The notes beneath the pieces were generated by a model. It saw only the letters and a program-made list of their open reading frames with translations. It did not search any database and was not told where the DNA came from. Source: Amaranthus tricolor (taxonomy: Eukaryota; Streptophyta; Magnoliopsida; Caryophyllales; Amaranthaceae). Taken from it: a stretch of 64,000 bases of DNA. Positions 27,311 to 43,298 of the stretch are shown here, one piece after another (the stretch's first letter is position 1; each line of letters starts with the position of its first letter). Location: contig NC_080053.1 in NCBI RefSeq assembly GCF_026212465.1, positions 1,542,038 to 1,606,037 on the forward strand, read 5' to 3'. The position numbers and the translations under genes are program-made.

Positions 27311-30300
27311 TTAGAATGAACAAGGATCAATGATCATTGAAGATGGAACGATGAAGAATGAACAAGGATCAATGATTAATGAACAATGAACGATGAAGAA
27401 TGAACAAGGATCAATGAGCATTGAAGAATGAATGATGAAGAATGAACAAGGATCAATGATCAATAAACAATGAACGATGAAGAATGAACGAGGATCAATG
27501 AGCATTGTAGAATGAACGATGAAGAATGTACAAGGATCAATGATGAATAATGAATGAACGATGAAGAATGAACAAGGATCAATGATCATTGAAGAATGAA
27601 CGATGAAGAATGAATATGGTTCAATGATCATTAAAGAATGAACGATGAAGAATGAAGAAGGATCAATGATCATGGAAGAATGAACGATGAAGAATGAACA
27701 AGGATCAATGATCAATGAACAATGAACGATGAAGAATGAACAAGGATCAATGAGCATTGAAGAATGAACGATTTAGAATGAACAAGGATCAATGATCATT
27801 GAAGATGGAACGATGAAGAATGAACAAGGATCAATGATCATTAAAGAATGAACGATTTAGAATGAACAAGGATAATTGATCATTGAAGAATGAACGATGA
27901 AGAATGAACAAGGATCAATAATCAATAATGAATGAACGATGAAGAATGAACAAGGATCAATGATTAATGAACAATGAACGATGAATAATGAACAAGGATC
28001 AATGAGCATTGAAGAATGAACGATGAAGAATGAACAAGGATCAATGATCAATGAACAATGAACGATGAAGAATGAAACAGGATCAATGAGCATTGTAGAA
28101 TGAACGATGAAGAATGTACAAGGATCAATGATGAATAATGAATGAACGATGAAGAATGAACAAGGATCAATGATCATTGAAGAATGAACGATGAAGAATG
28201 AATATCGTTCAATGATCATTAAAGAATGAACGATGAAGAATGAACAAGGATCAATGATCATTGAAGAATGAACGATGAAGAATGAACAAGGATCAATGAT
28301 CAATGAACAATGAATGATGAAGAATGAACCAGGATCAATGAGCATTGAAGAATGAACGATTTAGAATGAACAAGGATCAATGATCAATGAAGATGGAACG
28401 ATGAAGAATGAACAAGGATCAATGATCATTGAAGAATGAACGATGAAAAATGAATATGGATCAATGATCATTAAAGAATGAACGATGAAGAATGAACAAG
28501 GATCAATGATCATTGAAGAATGAACGATGAAGAATGAACAAGGATCAATGATTAATGAACAATGAACGATGAAGAATGAACAAGGATCAATGAGCATTGA
28601 AGAATGAATGATGAAGAATGAACAAGGATCAATGATCAATGAACAATGAACGATGAAGAATGAACGAGGATCAATGAGCATTGTAGAATGAACGATGAAG
28701 AATGTACAAGGATCAATGATGAATATTGAATGAACGATGAAGAATGAACAAGGATAAATGATCATTGAAGAATGAACGATGAAGAATGAATATGGATCAA
28801 TGATCATTAAAGAATGAACGATGAAGAATGAGCAAGGATCAATGATCATTGAAGAATGAACGATGAAGAATGAACAAGGATTAATGATCAATGAACAATG
28901 AACGATGAAGAATGAACCAGGATCAATGAGCAATGAAGAATGAAAGATTTAGAATGAACAAGGATCAATGATCATTGAAGATGGAACGATGAAGAATGAA
29001 CAAGGATCAATGATCATTGAAGAATAAACGATGAAGAATGAATATGGATCAATGATCATTAAAGAATGAACGTTGAAAAAAGAACAAGGATCAATGATCA
29101 TTGAAGAATGAATGATGAAGAATAAACAAGGATCAATGATCAATGAACAATGAACGATGAAGAATGAACGAGGATCAATGAGCATTGTAGAATGAACGAT
29201 GAAGAATGTACAAGGATCAATGATGAATAATGAATGAACGATGAAGAATGAACAAGGATCAATGATCATTGAAGAATGAACGATGAAGAATGAATATGGA
29301 TCAATGATCATTAAAGAATGAACGATGAAGAATGAACAAGGATCAATGATCATTGAAGAATGAACGATGAAGAATGAACAAGGATCAATGATTAATGAAC
29401 AATAAACGATGAAGAATGAACAAGGATCAATGAGCATTGAAGAATGAATGATGAAGAATGAACAAGGATCAATGATCAATGAACAATGAAGGATGAAGAA
29501 TGAACGAGGATCAATGAGCATTGTAGAATGAACGATGAAGAATGTACAAGGATCAATGATGAATAATGAATGAACGATGAAGAATGAACAAGGATCAATG
29601 ATCATTGAAGAATGAACGATGAAGAATGAATATGGATCAATGATCATTAAAGAATGAACGATGAAGAATGAGTAAGGATCAATGATCATTGAAGAATGAA
29701 CGATGAAGAATGAACAAGGATTAATGATCAATGAACAATGAACGATGAAGAATGAACCAGGATCAATGAGCATTGAAGAATGAACGATTTAGAATGAACA
29801 AGGATCAATGATCATTGAAGATGGAACGATGAAGAATGAACAAGGATCAATGATCATTAAAGAATGAACGATTTAGAATGAACAAGGATAATTGATCATT
29901 GAAGAATGAACGATGAAGAATGAACAAGGATCAATGATCAATAATGAATGAACGATGAAGAATGAACAAGGATCAATGATTAATGAACAATGAACGATGA
30001 ATAATGAACAAGGATCAATGAGCATTGAAGAATGAACGATGAAGAATGAACAAGGATCAATGATCAATGAACAATGAACGATGAAGAATGAAACAGGATC
30101 AATGAGCATTGTAGAATGAACAATGAAGAATGTACAAGGATCAATGATGAATAATGAATGACCGATGAAGAATGAACAAGGATCAATGATCATTGAAGAA
30201 TGAACGATGAAGAATGAATATGGATCAATGATCATTAAAGAATGAACGATGAAGAATGAACAAGGATCAATGATCATTGAAGAATGAACGATGAAGAATG

Positions 30301-31090
30301 AACAAGGATCAATGATTAATGAACAATGAACGATGAAGAATGAACAAGGATCAATGAGCATTGAAGAATGAATGATGAAGAATGAACAAGGATCAATGAT
30401 CAATGAACAATGAAGGATGAAGAATGAACGAGGATCAATGAGCATTGTAGAATGAACGATGAAGAATGTACAAGGATCAATGATGAATAATGAATGAACG
30501 ATGAAGAATGAACAAGGATCAATGATCATTGAAGAATGAACGATGAAGAATGAATATGGATCAATGATCATTAAAGAATGAACGATGAAGAATGAGCAAG
30601 GATCAATGATCATTGAAGAATGAACGATGAAGAATGAACAAGGATTAATGATCAATGAACAATGAACGATGAAGAATGAACCAGGATCAATGAGCAATGA
30701 AGAATGAAAGATTTAGAATGAACAAGGATCAATGATCATTGAAGATGGAACGATGAAGAATGAACAAGGATCAATGATCATTGAAGAATAAACGATGAAG
30801 AATGAATATGGATCAATGATCATTAAAGAATGAACGATGAAAAAAGAACAAGGATCAATGATCATTGAAGAATGAACGATGAAGAATGAACAAGGATCAA
30901 TGATCAATGAACAATGAACGATGAAGAATGAACCAGGATCAATGAGCATTGAAGAATGAACGATTTAGAATGAACAAGGATCAATGACCATTGAAGAATG
31001 AACGATGAAGAATGAACAAGGATCAATGATCAATGAACAATGAACGATGAAGAATGAACCAGGATCAATGAGCATTGAAGAATGAACGAT
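27311..31090 (+). repeat. 3,780-bp block (90 units), first of a nested tandem series
   Basis: The modules in order start at 27,311, 27,857, 28,361, 28,949, 29,873 and 30,713. The block ends with a 126-bp element at about 30,965-31,090 that carries GACCATT. A shortened copy follows at 31,091. The inner part matches 8,719-13,239: offset 19,138 up to about 29,788, then 17,710, because the 1,428-bp doubling is absent here. GAAGAAG and CATGGAAG near 27,656-27,680 mark the first module. Confidence 0.85.
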
Positions 31091-33610
31091 TTAGAATGAA
31101 CAAGGATCAATGATCATTGAAGATGGAACGATGAAGAATGAACAAGGATCAATGATTAATGAACAATGAACGATGAAGAATGAACAAGGATCAATGAGCA
31201 TTGAAGAATGAATGATGAAGAATGAACAAGGATCAATGATCAATAAACAATGAACGATGAAGAATGAACGAGGATCAATGAGCATTGTAGAATGAACGAT
31301 GAAGAATGTACAAGGATCAATGATGAATAATGAATGAACGATGAAGAATGAACAAGGATCAATGATCATTGAAGAATGAACGATGAAGAATGAATATGGT
31401 TCAATGATCATTAAAGAATGAACGATGAAGAATGAAGAAGGATCAATGATCATGGAAGAATGAACGATGAAGAATGAACAAGGATCAATGATCAATGAAC
31501 AATGAACGATGAAGAATGAACAAGGATCAATGAGCATTGAAGAATGAACGATTTAGAATGAACAAGGATCAATGATCATTGAAGATGGAACGATGAAGAA
31601 TGAACAAGGATCAATGATCATTAAAGAATGAACGATTTAGAATGAACAAGGATAATTGATCATTGAAGAATGAACGATGAAGAATGAACAAGGATCAATA
31701 ATCAATAATGAATGAACGATGAAGAATGAACAAGGATCAATGATTAATGAACAATGAACGATGAATAATGAACAAGGATCAATGAGCATTGAAGAATGAA
31801 CGATGAAGAATGAACAAGGATCAATGATCAATGAACAATGAACGATGAAGAATGAAACAGGATCAATGAGCATTGTAGAATGAACGATGAAGAATGTACA
31901 AGGATCAATGATGAATAATGAATGAACGATGAAGAATGAACAAGGATCAATGATCATTGAAGAATGAACGATGAAGAATGAATATCGTTCAATGATCATT
32001 AAAGAATGAACGATGAAGAATGAACAAGGATCAATGATCATTGAAGAATGAACGATGAAGAATGAACAAGGATCAATGATCAATGGACAATGAATGATGA
32101 AGAATGAACCAGGATCAATGAGCATTGAAGAATGAACGATTTAGAATGAACAAGGATCAATGATCAATGAAGATGGAACGATGAAGAATGAACAAGGATC
32201 AATGATCATTGAAGAATGAACGATGAAAAATGAATATGGATCAATGATCATTAAAGAATGAACGATGAAGAATGAACAAGGATCAATGATCATTGAAGAA
32301 TGAACGATGAAGAATGAACAAGGATCAATGAGCATTGAAGAATGAATGATGAAGAATGAACAAGGATCAATGATCAATGAACAATGAACGATGAAGAATG
32401 AACGAGGATCAATGAGCATTGTAGAATGAACGATGAAGAATGTACAAGGATCAATGATGAATATTGAATGAACGATGAAGAATGAACAAGGATAAATGAT
32501 CATTGAAGAATGAACGATGAAGAATGAATATGGATCAATGATCATTAAAGAATGAACGATGAAGAATGAGCAAGGATCAATGATCATTGAAGAATGAACG
32601 ATGAAGAATGAACAAGGATTAATGATCAATGAACAATGAACGATGAAGAATGAACCAGGATCAATGAGCAATGAAGAATGAAAGATTTAGAATGAACAAG
32701 GATCAATGATCATTGAAGATGGAACGATGAAGAATGAACAAGGATCAATGATCATTGAAGAATAAACGATGAAGAATGAATATGGATCAATGATCATTAA
32801 AGAATGAACGTTGAAAAAAGAACAAGGATCAATGATCATTGAAGAATGAATGATGAAGAATAAACAAGGATCAATGATCAATGAACAATGAACGATGAAG
32901 AATGAACGAGGATCAATGAGCATTGTAGAATGAACGATGAAGAATGTACAAGGATCAATGATGAATAATGAATGAACGATGAAGAATGAACAAGGATCAA
33001 TGATCATTGAAGAATGAACGATGAAGAATGAATATGGATCAATGATCATTAAAGAATGAACGATGAAGAATGAACAAGGATCAATGATCATTGAAGAATG
33101 AACGATGAAGAATGAACAAGGATCAATGATCATTGAAGAATGAACGATGAAGAATGAACAAGGATTAATGATCAATGAACAATGAACGATGAAGAATGAA
33201 CCAGGATCAATGAGCAATGAAGAATGAAAGATTTAGAATGAACAAGGATCAATGATCATTGAAGATGGAACGATGAAGAATGAACAAGGATCAATGATCA
33301 TTGAAGAATAAACGATGAAGAATGAATATGGATCAATGATCATTAAAGAATGAACGATGAAAAAAGAACAAGGATCAATGATCATTGAAGAATGAACGAT
33401 GAAGAATGAACAAGGATCAATGATCAATGAACAATGAACGATGAAGAATGAACCAGGATCAATGAGCATTGAAGAATGAACGATTTAGAATGAACAAGGA
33501 TCAATGACCATTGAAGAATGAACGATGAAGAATGAACAAGGATCAATGATCAATGAACAATGAACGATGAAGAATGAACCAGGATCAATGAGCATTGAAG
33601 AATGAACGAT
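31091..33610 (+). repeat. 2,520-bp block (60 units), shortened second copy
   Basis: Modules 31,091 and 31,637 repeat 27,311 and 27,857 at +3,780 bp. Modules 33,233 and 33,611 repeat 30,713 and 31,091 at +2,520 bp. Between them the modules at 32,141 and 32,687 are internally shortened versions of those at 28,361, 28,949 and 29,873, so 1,260 bp (30 units) are missing relative to the first copy. The GACCATT element recurs at about 33,485-33,610. Confidence 0.85.
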
Positions 33611-34232
33611 TTAGAATGAACAAGGATCAATGATCATTGAAGATGGAACGATGAAGAATGAACAAGGATCAATGATTAATGAACAATGAACGATGAAGAA
33701 TGAACAAGGATCAATGAGCATTGAAGAATGAATGATGAAGAATGAACAAGGATCAATGATCAATAAACAATGAACGATGAAGAATGAACGAGGATCAATG
33801 AGCATTGTAGAATGAACGATGAAGAATGTACAAGGATCAATGATGAATAATGAATGAACGATGAAGAATGAACAAGGATCAATGATCATTGAAGAATGAA
33901 CGATGAAGAATGAATATGGTTCAATGATCATTAAAGAATGAACGATGAAGAATGAAGAAGGATCAATGATCATGGAAGAATGAACGATGAAGAATGAACA
34001 AGGATCAATGATCAATGAACAATGAACGATGAAGAATGAACAAGGATCAATGAGCATTGAAGAATGAACGATTTAGAATGAACAAGGATCAATGATCATT
34101 GAAGATGGAACGATGAAGAATGAACAAGGATCAATGATCATTAAAGAATGAACGATTTAGAATGAACAAGGATAATTGATCATTGAAGAATGAACGATGA
34201 AGAATGAACAAGGATCAATAATCAATAATGAA
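33611..34232 (+). repeat. Truncated third copy of the 2,520-bp series, joined to copy D
   Basis: The sequence repeats 31,091-31,712 at +2,520 bp, then changes near 34,240-34,250 from the GAACAAG series to a GAATATG unit and continues as copy D. The module starting at 34,157 is thus a hybrid of only 78 codons, where its relatives have 162. Both sides share GAACGAT GAAGAAT at the join, so in-register exchange is the simplest explanation. Confidence 0.8.
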
Positions 34233-37200
34233 TGAACGATGAAGAATGAATATGGATCAATGATCATTAAAGAATGAACGATGAAGAATGAGCAAGGATC
34301 AATGATCATTGAAGAATGAACGATGAAGAATGAACAAGGATTAATGATCAATGAACAATGAACGATGAAGAATGAACCAGGATCAATGAGCAATGAAGAA
34401 TGAAAGATTTAGAATGAACAAGGATCAATGATCATTGAAGATGGAACGATGAAGAATGAACAAGGATCAATGATCATTGAAGAATAAACGATGAAGAATG
34501 AATATGGATCAATGATCATTAAAGAATGAACGATGAAAAAAGAACAAGGATCAATGATCATTGAAGAATGAACGATGAAGAATGAACAAGGATCAATGAT
34601 CAATGAACAATGAACGATGAAGAATGAACCAGGATCAATGAGCATTGAAGAATGAACGATTTAGAATGAACAAGGATCAATGATCATTGAAGATGGAACG
34701 ATGAAGAATGAACAAGGATCAATGATTAATGAACAATAAACGATGAAGAATGAACAAGGATCAATGAGCATTGAAGAATGAATGATGAAGAATGAACAAG
34801 GATCAATGATCAATGAACAATGAACGATGAAGAATGAACGAGGATCAATGAGCATTGTAGAATGAACGATGAAGAATGTACAAGGATCAATGATGAATAA
34901 TGAATGAACGATGAAGAATGAACAAGGATCAATGATCATTGAAGAATGAACGATGAAGAATGAATATGGATCAATGATCATTAAAGAATGAACGATGAAG
35001 AATGAACAAGGATCAATGATCATTGAAGAATGAACGATGAAGAATGAACAAGGATCAATGATCAATAAACAATGAACGATGAAGAATGAACCAGGATCAA
35101 TGAGCAATGAAGAATGAACGATTTAGAATGAACAAGGATCAATGATCATTGAAGATGGAACGATGAAGAATGAACAAGGATCAATGATCATTGAAGAATG
35201 AACGATGAAGAATGAATATGGATCAATGATCATTAAAGAATGAACGATGAAGAATGAACAAGGATCAATGATCATTGAAGAATGAACGATGAAGAATGAA
35301 CAAGCATCAATGATCAATGAACAATGAACGATGAAGAATGAACCAGGATCAATGAGCATATAAGAATGAACGATTTAGAATGAACAAGGATCAATGATCA
35401 TTGAAGATGGAACGATGAAGAATGAACAAGGATCAATGATTAATGAACAATGAACGATGAAGAATGAACAAGGATCAATGAGCATTGAAGAATGAATGAT
35501 GAAGAATGAACAAGGATCAATGATCAATAAACAATGAACGATGAAGAATGAACGAGGATCAATGAGCATTGTAGAATGAACGATGAAGAACGTACAAGGA
35601 TCAATGATGAATAATGAATGAACGATGAAGAATGAACAAGGATCAATGATCATTGAAGAATGAACGATGAAGAATGAATATGGATCAATGATCATTAAAG
35701 AATGAACGATGAAGAATGAACAAGGATCAATGATCATTAAAGAATGAACGATGAAGAATGAACAAGGATCAATGATCAATGAACAATGAACGATGAAGAA
35801 TGAACCAGGATCAATGAGCATTGAAGAATGAACGATTTAGAATGAACAAGTATCAATGATCATTCAAGATGGAACGATGAAGAATGAACAAGGATCAATG
35901 ATCATTGAAGAATGAACGATGAGAAATGAATATGGATCAATGATCATTAAAGAATGAACGATGAAGAATGAACAAAGATCAATGATCATTGAAGAATGAA
36001 CGATGAAGAATGAACAATGGACGATGAAGAATGAACCAGGATCAATGAGCATTGAAGAATGAACGATTTAGAATGAACAAGGATCAATGATCATTGAAGA
36101 TGGAACGATGAAGAATGAACATTGATCAATGATTAATGAACAATGAACGATGAAGAATGAACAAGGATCAATGAGCATTGAAGAATGAATGATGAAGAAT
36201 GAACAAGGATCAATGATCAATGAACAATGAACGATGAAGAATGAACGAGGATCAATGAGCATTGTAGAATGAACGATGAAGAATGTACAAGGATCAATGA
36301 TGAATAATGAATGAACGATGAAGAATGAACAAGGATCAATGATCATTGAAGAATGAACGGTGAAGAATGAATATGGATCAATGATCATTAAAGAATGAAC
36401 GATGATGAATGAACAAGGATCAATGATCATTGAAGAATGAACGATGAAGAATGAACAAGGATGAATGATCAATGAACAATGAACGATAAAGAATGAACCA
36501 GGATCAATGAGCATTGAAGAATGAACGATTTAGAATGAACAAGGATCAATGAACATTGAAGATGGAACGATGAAGAATGAACAAGGATCAATGATCATTA
36601 AAGAATGAACGATTTAGAATGAACAAGGATAATTGATCATTGAAGAATGAACGATGAAGAATGAACAAGGATCAATGATCAATAATGAATGAACGATGAA
36701 GAATGAACAAGGATCAATGATTAATGAACAATGAACGATGAAGAATGAACAAGGATCAATGAGCATTGAAGAATGAATGATGAAGAATGAACAAGGATCA
36801 ATGATCAATGAACAATGCAGGATGAAGAATGAACGAGGATCAATGAGCATTGTAGAATGAACGATGAAGAATGTACAAGGATCAATGATGAATAATGAAT
36901 GAACGATGAAGAATGAACAAGGATCAATGATCATTGAAGAATGAACGATGAAGAATGAATATGGATCAATGATCATTAAAGAATGAACGATGAAGAATGA
37001 GCAAGGATCAATGATCATTGAAGAATGAACGATGAAGAATGAACAAGGATCAATGATCAATGAACAATGAACGATGAAGAATGAACCAGGATCAATGAGC
37101 AATGAAGAATGAACGATTTAGAATGAATAAGGATCAATGATCATTGAAGATGGAACGATGAAGAATGAACAAGGATCAATGATCATTGAAGAATGAACGA

Positions 37201-40200
37201 TGAAGAATGAATATGGATCAATGATCATTAAAGAATGAACGATGAAGAATGAACAAGGATCAATGATCATTGAAGAATGAACGATGAAGAATGAACAAGG
37301 ATCAATGATCATTGAAGAATGAACGATGAAGAATGAACCAGGATCAATGAGCATTGAAGAATGAACGATTTAGAATGAACAAGGATCAATGATCATTGAA
37401 GATGGAACGATGAAGAATGAACAAGGATCAATGATCATAAAAGAATGAACGATTTAGAATGAACAAGGATAATTGATCATTGAAGAATGAACGATGAAGA
37501 ATGAACAAGGATCAATGATCAATAATGAATGAACGATGAAGAATGAACAAGGATCAATGATTAATGAACAATGAACGATGAAGAATGAAACAGGATCAAT
37601 GAGCATTGTAGAATGAACGATGAAGAATGTACAAGGATCAATGATGAATAATGAATGAACGATGAAGAATGAACAAGGATCAATGATCATTGAAGAAAGA
37701 ACGATGAAGAATGAATATGGTTCAATGATCATTAAAGAATGAACGATGAAGAATGAACAAGGATCAATGATCATTGAAGAATGAACGATGAAGAATGAAC
37801 AAGGATCAATGATCAATGAACAATGAATGATGAAGAATCAACCAGGATCAATGAGCATTGAAGAATGAACGATTTAGAATGAACAAGGATCAATGATCAA
37901 TGAAGATGGAACGATGAAGAATGAACAAGGATCAATGATCATTGAAGAATGAACGATGAGAAATGAATATTGATCAATGATCATTAAAGAATGAACGATG
38001 AAGAATGAACAAGGATCAATGATCATTGAAGAATGAACGATGAAGAATGAACAATGAACGATGAAGAATGAACCAGGATCAATGAGCATTGAAGAATGAA
38101 CGATTTAGAATGAACAAGGATCAATGATCATTGAAGATGGAACGATGAAGAATGAACATTGATCAATGATTAATGAACAATGAACGATGAAGAATGAATA
38201 AGGATCAATGAGCATTGAAGAATGAATGATGAAGAATGAACAAGGATCAATGATCAATGAACAATGAACGATGAGGAATTAACGAGGATCAATGAGCATT
38301 GTAGAATGAACGATGAAGAATGTACAAGGATCAATGATGAATAATGAATGAACGATGAAGAATGAACAAGGATCAATGATCATTGAAGAATGAACGGTGA
38401 AGAATGAATATGGATCAATGATCATTAAAGAATGAACGATGATGAATGAACAAGGATCAATGATCATTGAAGAATGAACGTTGAAGAATGAACAAGGATG
38501 AATGATCAATGAACAATGAACGATGAAGAATGAATCAGGATCAATGAGCATTGAAGAATGAACGATTTAGAATGAACAAGGATCAATGATCATTGAAGAT
38601 GGAACGATGAAGAATGAACAAGGATCAATGATCATTAAAGAATGAACGATTTAGAATGAACAAGGATAATTGATCATTGAAGAATGAACGATGAAGAATG
38701 AACAAGGATCAATGATCAATAATGAATGAACGATGAAGAATGAACAAGGATCAATGATTAATGAACAATGAACGATGAAGAATGAACAAGGATCAATGAG
38801 CATTGAAGAATGAATGATGAAGAATGAACCAGGATCAATGATCAATGAACAATGAAGGATGAAGAATGAACGAGGATCAATGAGCATTGTAGAATGAACG
38901 ATGAAGAATGTACAAGGATCAATGATGAATAATGAATGAACGATGAAGAATGAACAAGGATCAATGATCATTGAAGAATGAACGATGAAGAATGAATATG
39001 GATCAATGATCATTAAAGAATGAACGATGAAGAATGAGTAAGGATCAATGATCATTGAAGAATGAACGATGAAGAATGAACAAGGATTAATGATCAATGA
39101 ACAATGAACGATGAAGAATGAACCAGGATCAATGAGCAATGAAGAATGAACGATTTAGAATGAACAAGGATCAATGATCATTGAAGATGGAACGATGAAG
39201 AATGAACAAGGATCAATGATCATTGAAGAATGAACGATGAAGAATGAATATGGATCAATGATCATTAAAGAATGAACGATGAAGAATGAACAAGGATCAA
39301 TGATCATTGAAGAATGAACGATGAAGAATGAACAAGGATCAATGATCAATGAACAATGAACGATGAAGAATGAACCAGGATTAATGAGCATTGAAGAATG
39401 AACGATTTAGAATGAACAAGGATCAATGATCATTGAAGATGGAACGATGAAGAATGAACAAGGATCAATGATTAATGAACAATGAACGATGAAGAATGAA
39501 CAAGGATAAATGAGCATTGAAGAATGAATGATGAAGAATGAACAAGGATCAATGATCAATAAACAATGAACGATGAAGAATGAACGAGGATCAATGAGCA
39601 TTGTAGAATGAACGATGAAGAATGTACAAGGATCAATGATGAATAATGAATGAACGATGAAGAATGAACAAGGATCAATGATCATTGAAGAATGAACGAT
39701 GAAGAATGAATATGGATCAATGATCATTAAAGAATGAACGATGAAGAATGAACAAGGATCAATGATAATTGAAGAATGAACGATGAAGAATGAACAAGGA
39801 TCAATGATCAATGAACAATGAACGATGAAGAATGAACCAGGATCAATGAGCATTGAAGAATGAACGATTTAGAATGAACAAGGATCAATGATCATTCAAG
39901 ATGGAACGATGAAGAATGAACAAGGATCAATGATCATTGAAGAATGAACGATGAGAAATGAATATGGATCAATGATCATTAAAGAATGAACGATGAAGAA
40001 TGAACAAGGATCAATGATCATTGAAGAATGAACGATGAAGAATGAACAATGAACGATGAAGAATGAACCAGGATCAATGAGCATTGAAGAATGAACGATT
40101 TAGAATGAACAAGGATCAATGATCATTGAAGATGGAACGATGAAGAATGAACATTGATCAATGATTAATGAACAATGAACGATGAAGAATGAACAAGGAT

Positions 40201-41605
40201 CAATGAGCATTGAAGAATGAATGATGAAGAATGAACAAGGATCAATGATCAATGAACAATGAACGATGAGGAATGAACGAGGATCAATGAGCATTGTAGA
40301 ATGAACGATGAAGAATGTACAAGGATCAATGATGAATAATGAATGAACGATGAAGACTGAACAAGGATCAATGATCATTGAAGAATGAACGGTGAAGAAT
40401 GAATATGGATCACTGATCATTAAAGAATGAACGATGATGAATGAACAAGGATCAATGATCATTGAAGAATGAACGTTGAAGAATGAACAAGGATGAATGA
40501 TCAATGAACAATGAACGATGAAGAATGAACCAGGATCAATGAGCATTGAAGAATGAACGATTTAGAATGAACAAGGATCAATGATCATTGAAGATGGAAC
40601 GATGAAGAATGAACAAGGATCAATGATCATTAAAGAATGAACGATTTAGAATGAACAAGGATAATTGATCATTGAAGAATGAACGATGAAGAATGAACAA
40701 GGATCAATGATCAATAATGAATGAACGATGAAGAATGAACAAGGATCAATGATTAATGAACAATGAACGATGAAGAATGAACAAGGATCAATGAGCATTG
40801 AAGAATGAATGATGAAGAATGAACAAGGATCAATGATCAATGAACAATGAAGGATGAAGAATGAACGAGGATCAATGAGCATTGTAGAATGAACGATGAA
40901 GAATGTACAAGGATCAATGATGAATAATGAATGAACGATGAAGAATGAACAAGGATCAATGATCATTGAAGAATGAACGATGAAGAATGAATATGGATCA
41001 ATGATCATTAAAGAATGAACGATGAAGAATGAGTAAGGATCAATGATCATTGAAGAATGAACGATGAAGAATGAACAAGGATTAATGATCAATGAACAAT
41101 GAACGATGAAGAATGAACCAGGATCAATGAGCAATGAAGAATGAACGATTTAGAATGAACAAGGATCAATGATCATTGAAGATGGAACGATGAAGAATGA
41201 ACAAGGATCAATGATCATTGAAGAATGAACGATGAAGAATGAATATGGATCAATGATCATTAAAGAATGAACAAGGATCAATGATCATTGAAGAATGAAC
41301 GATGAAGAATGAACAAGGATCAATGATCAATGAACAATGAACGATGAAGAATGAACCAGGATCAATGAGCATTGAAGAATGAACGATTTAGAATGAACAA
41401 GGATCAATGATCATTGAAGATGGAACGATGAAGAATGAACAAGGATCAATGATTAATGAACAATGAAGGATGAAGAATGAACAAGGATCAATGAGCATTG
41501 AAGAATGAATGATGAAGAATGAACAAGGATCAATGATCAATAAACAATGAACGATGAAGAATGAACGAGGATCAATGAGCATTGTAGAATGAACGATGAA
41601 GAATG
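34233..41605 (+). repeat. 7.4 kb higher-order block, copy D (offset 33,215 from copy A)
   Basis: All boundary words from 34,409 to 41,388 lie exactly 33,215 bp from copy A. I noticed only scattered single-base differences, such as changes near 35,591, 36,488, 37,177, 37,309, 37,697, 38,200 and 39,381. Block-specific rarities are shared, including GCATCAAT near 35,305 (2,090 in copy A) and GCATATAAG near 35,356 (2,141). Matching ends near 41,605, where copy D runs on into a GAACAAG unit but copy A has GTACAAG. Confidence 0.88.
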
Positions 41606-43298
41606 AACAAGGATCAATGATCATTGAAGAATGAACGATGAAGAATGAATATGGATCAATGATCATTAAAGAATGAACGATGAAGAATGAACAAGGATCA
41701 ATGATAATTGAATAATGAACGATGAAGAATGAACAAGGATCAATGATCAATGAACAATGAACGATGAAGAATGAACCAGGATCAATGAGCATTGAAGAAT
41801 GAACGATTTAGAATGAACAAGGATCAATGATCATTCAAGATGGAACGATGAAGAATGAACAAGGATCAATGATCATTGAAGAATGAACGATGAGAAATGA
41901 ATATGGATCAATGATCATTAAAGAATGAACGATGAAGAATGAACAAGGATCAATGATCATTGAAGAATGAACGATGAAGAATGAACAATGAACGATGAAG
42001 AATGAACCAGGATCAATGAGCATTGAAGAATGAACGATTTAGAATGAACAAGGATCAATGATCATTGAAGATGGAACGATGAAGAATGAACATTGATCAA
42101 TGATTAATGAACAATGAACGATGAAGAATGAACAAGGATCAATGAGCATTGAAGAATGAATGATGAAGAATGAACAAGGATCAATGATCAATGAACAATG
42201 AACGATGAAGAATGAACGAGGATCAATGAGCATTGTAGAATGAACGATGAAGAATGTACAAGGATCAATGATGAATAATGAATGAACGATGAAGAATGAA
42301 CAAGGATCAATGATCATTGAAGAATGAACGGTGAAGAATGAATATGGATCAATGATCATTAAAGAATGAACGATGATGAATGAACAAGGATCAATGATCA
42401 TTGAAGAATGAACGATGAAGAATGAACAAGGATGAATGATCAATGAACAATGAACGATGAAGAATGAACCAGGATCAATGAGCATTGAAGAATGAACGAT
42501 TTAGAATGAACAAGGATCAATGATCATTGAAGATGGAACGATGAAAAATGAACAAGGATCAATGATCATTAAAGAATGAACGATTTAGAATGAACAAGGA
42601 TAATTGATCATTGAAGAATGAACGATGAAGAATGAACAAGGATCAATGATCAATAATGAATGAATGATGAAGAATGAACAAGGATCAATGAGCATTGAAG
42701 AATGAATGATGAAGAATGAACAAGGATCAATGATCAATGAACAATGAAGGATGAAGAATGAACGAGGATCAATGAGCATTGTAGAATGAACGATGAAGAA
42801 TGTACAGGGATCAATGATGAATAATGAATGAACGATGAAGAACGAACAAGGATCAATGATCATTGAAGAATGAACGATGAAGAATGAATATGGATCAATG
42901 ATCATTAAAGAATGAACGATGAAGAATGAGTAAGGATCAATGATCATTGAAGAATGAACGATGAAAAATGAACAAGGATTAATGATCAATGAACAATGAA
43001 CGATGAAGAATGAACCAGGATCAATGAGCAATGAAGAATGAACGATTTAGAATGAACAAGGATCAATGATCATTGAAGATGGAACGATGAAGAATGAACA
43101 AGGATCAATGATCATTGAAGAATGAACGATGAAGAATGAATATGGATCAATGATCATTAAAGAATGAACGATGAAGAATGAACAAGGATCAATGATCATT
43201 GAAGAATGAACGATGAAGAATGAACAAGGATCAATGATCAATGAACAATGAACGATGAAGAATGAACCAGGATCAATGAGCATTGAAGAATGAACGAT
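41606..43298 (+). repeat. Module run 41,835 / 42,039 / 42,585 / 43,047
   Basis: These modules recur at 53,336, 53,771, 54,317 and 54,779; the offset steps from 11,501 to 11,732 bp across a 231-bp difference. GTACAGGG near 42,805 is shared with 54,537 and is rare elsewhere. Position 42,843 has a private C where the partner near 54,575 has T. Confidence 0.8.
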
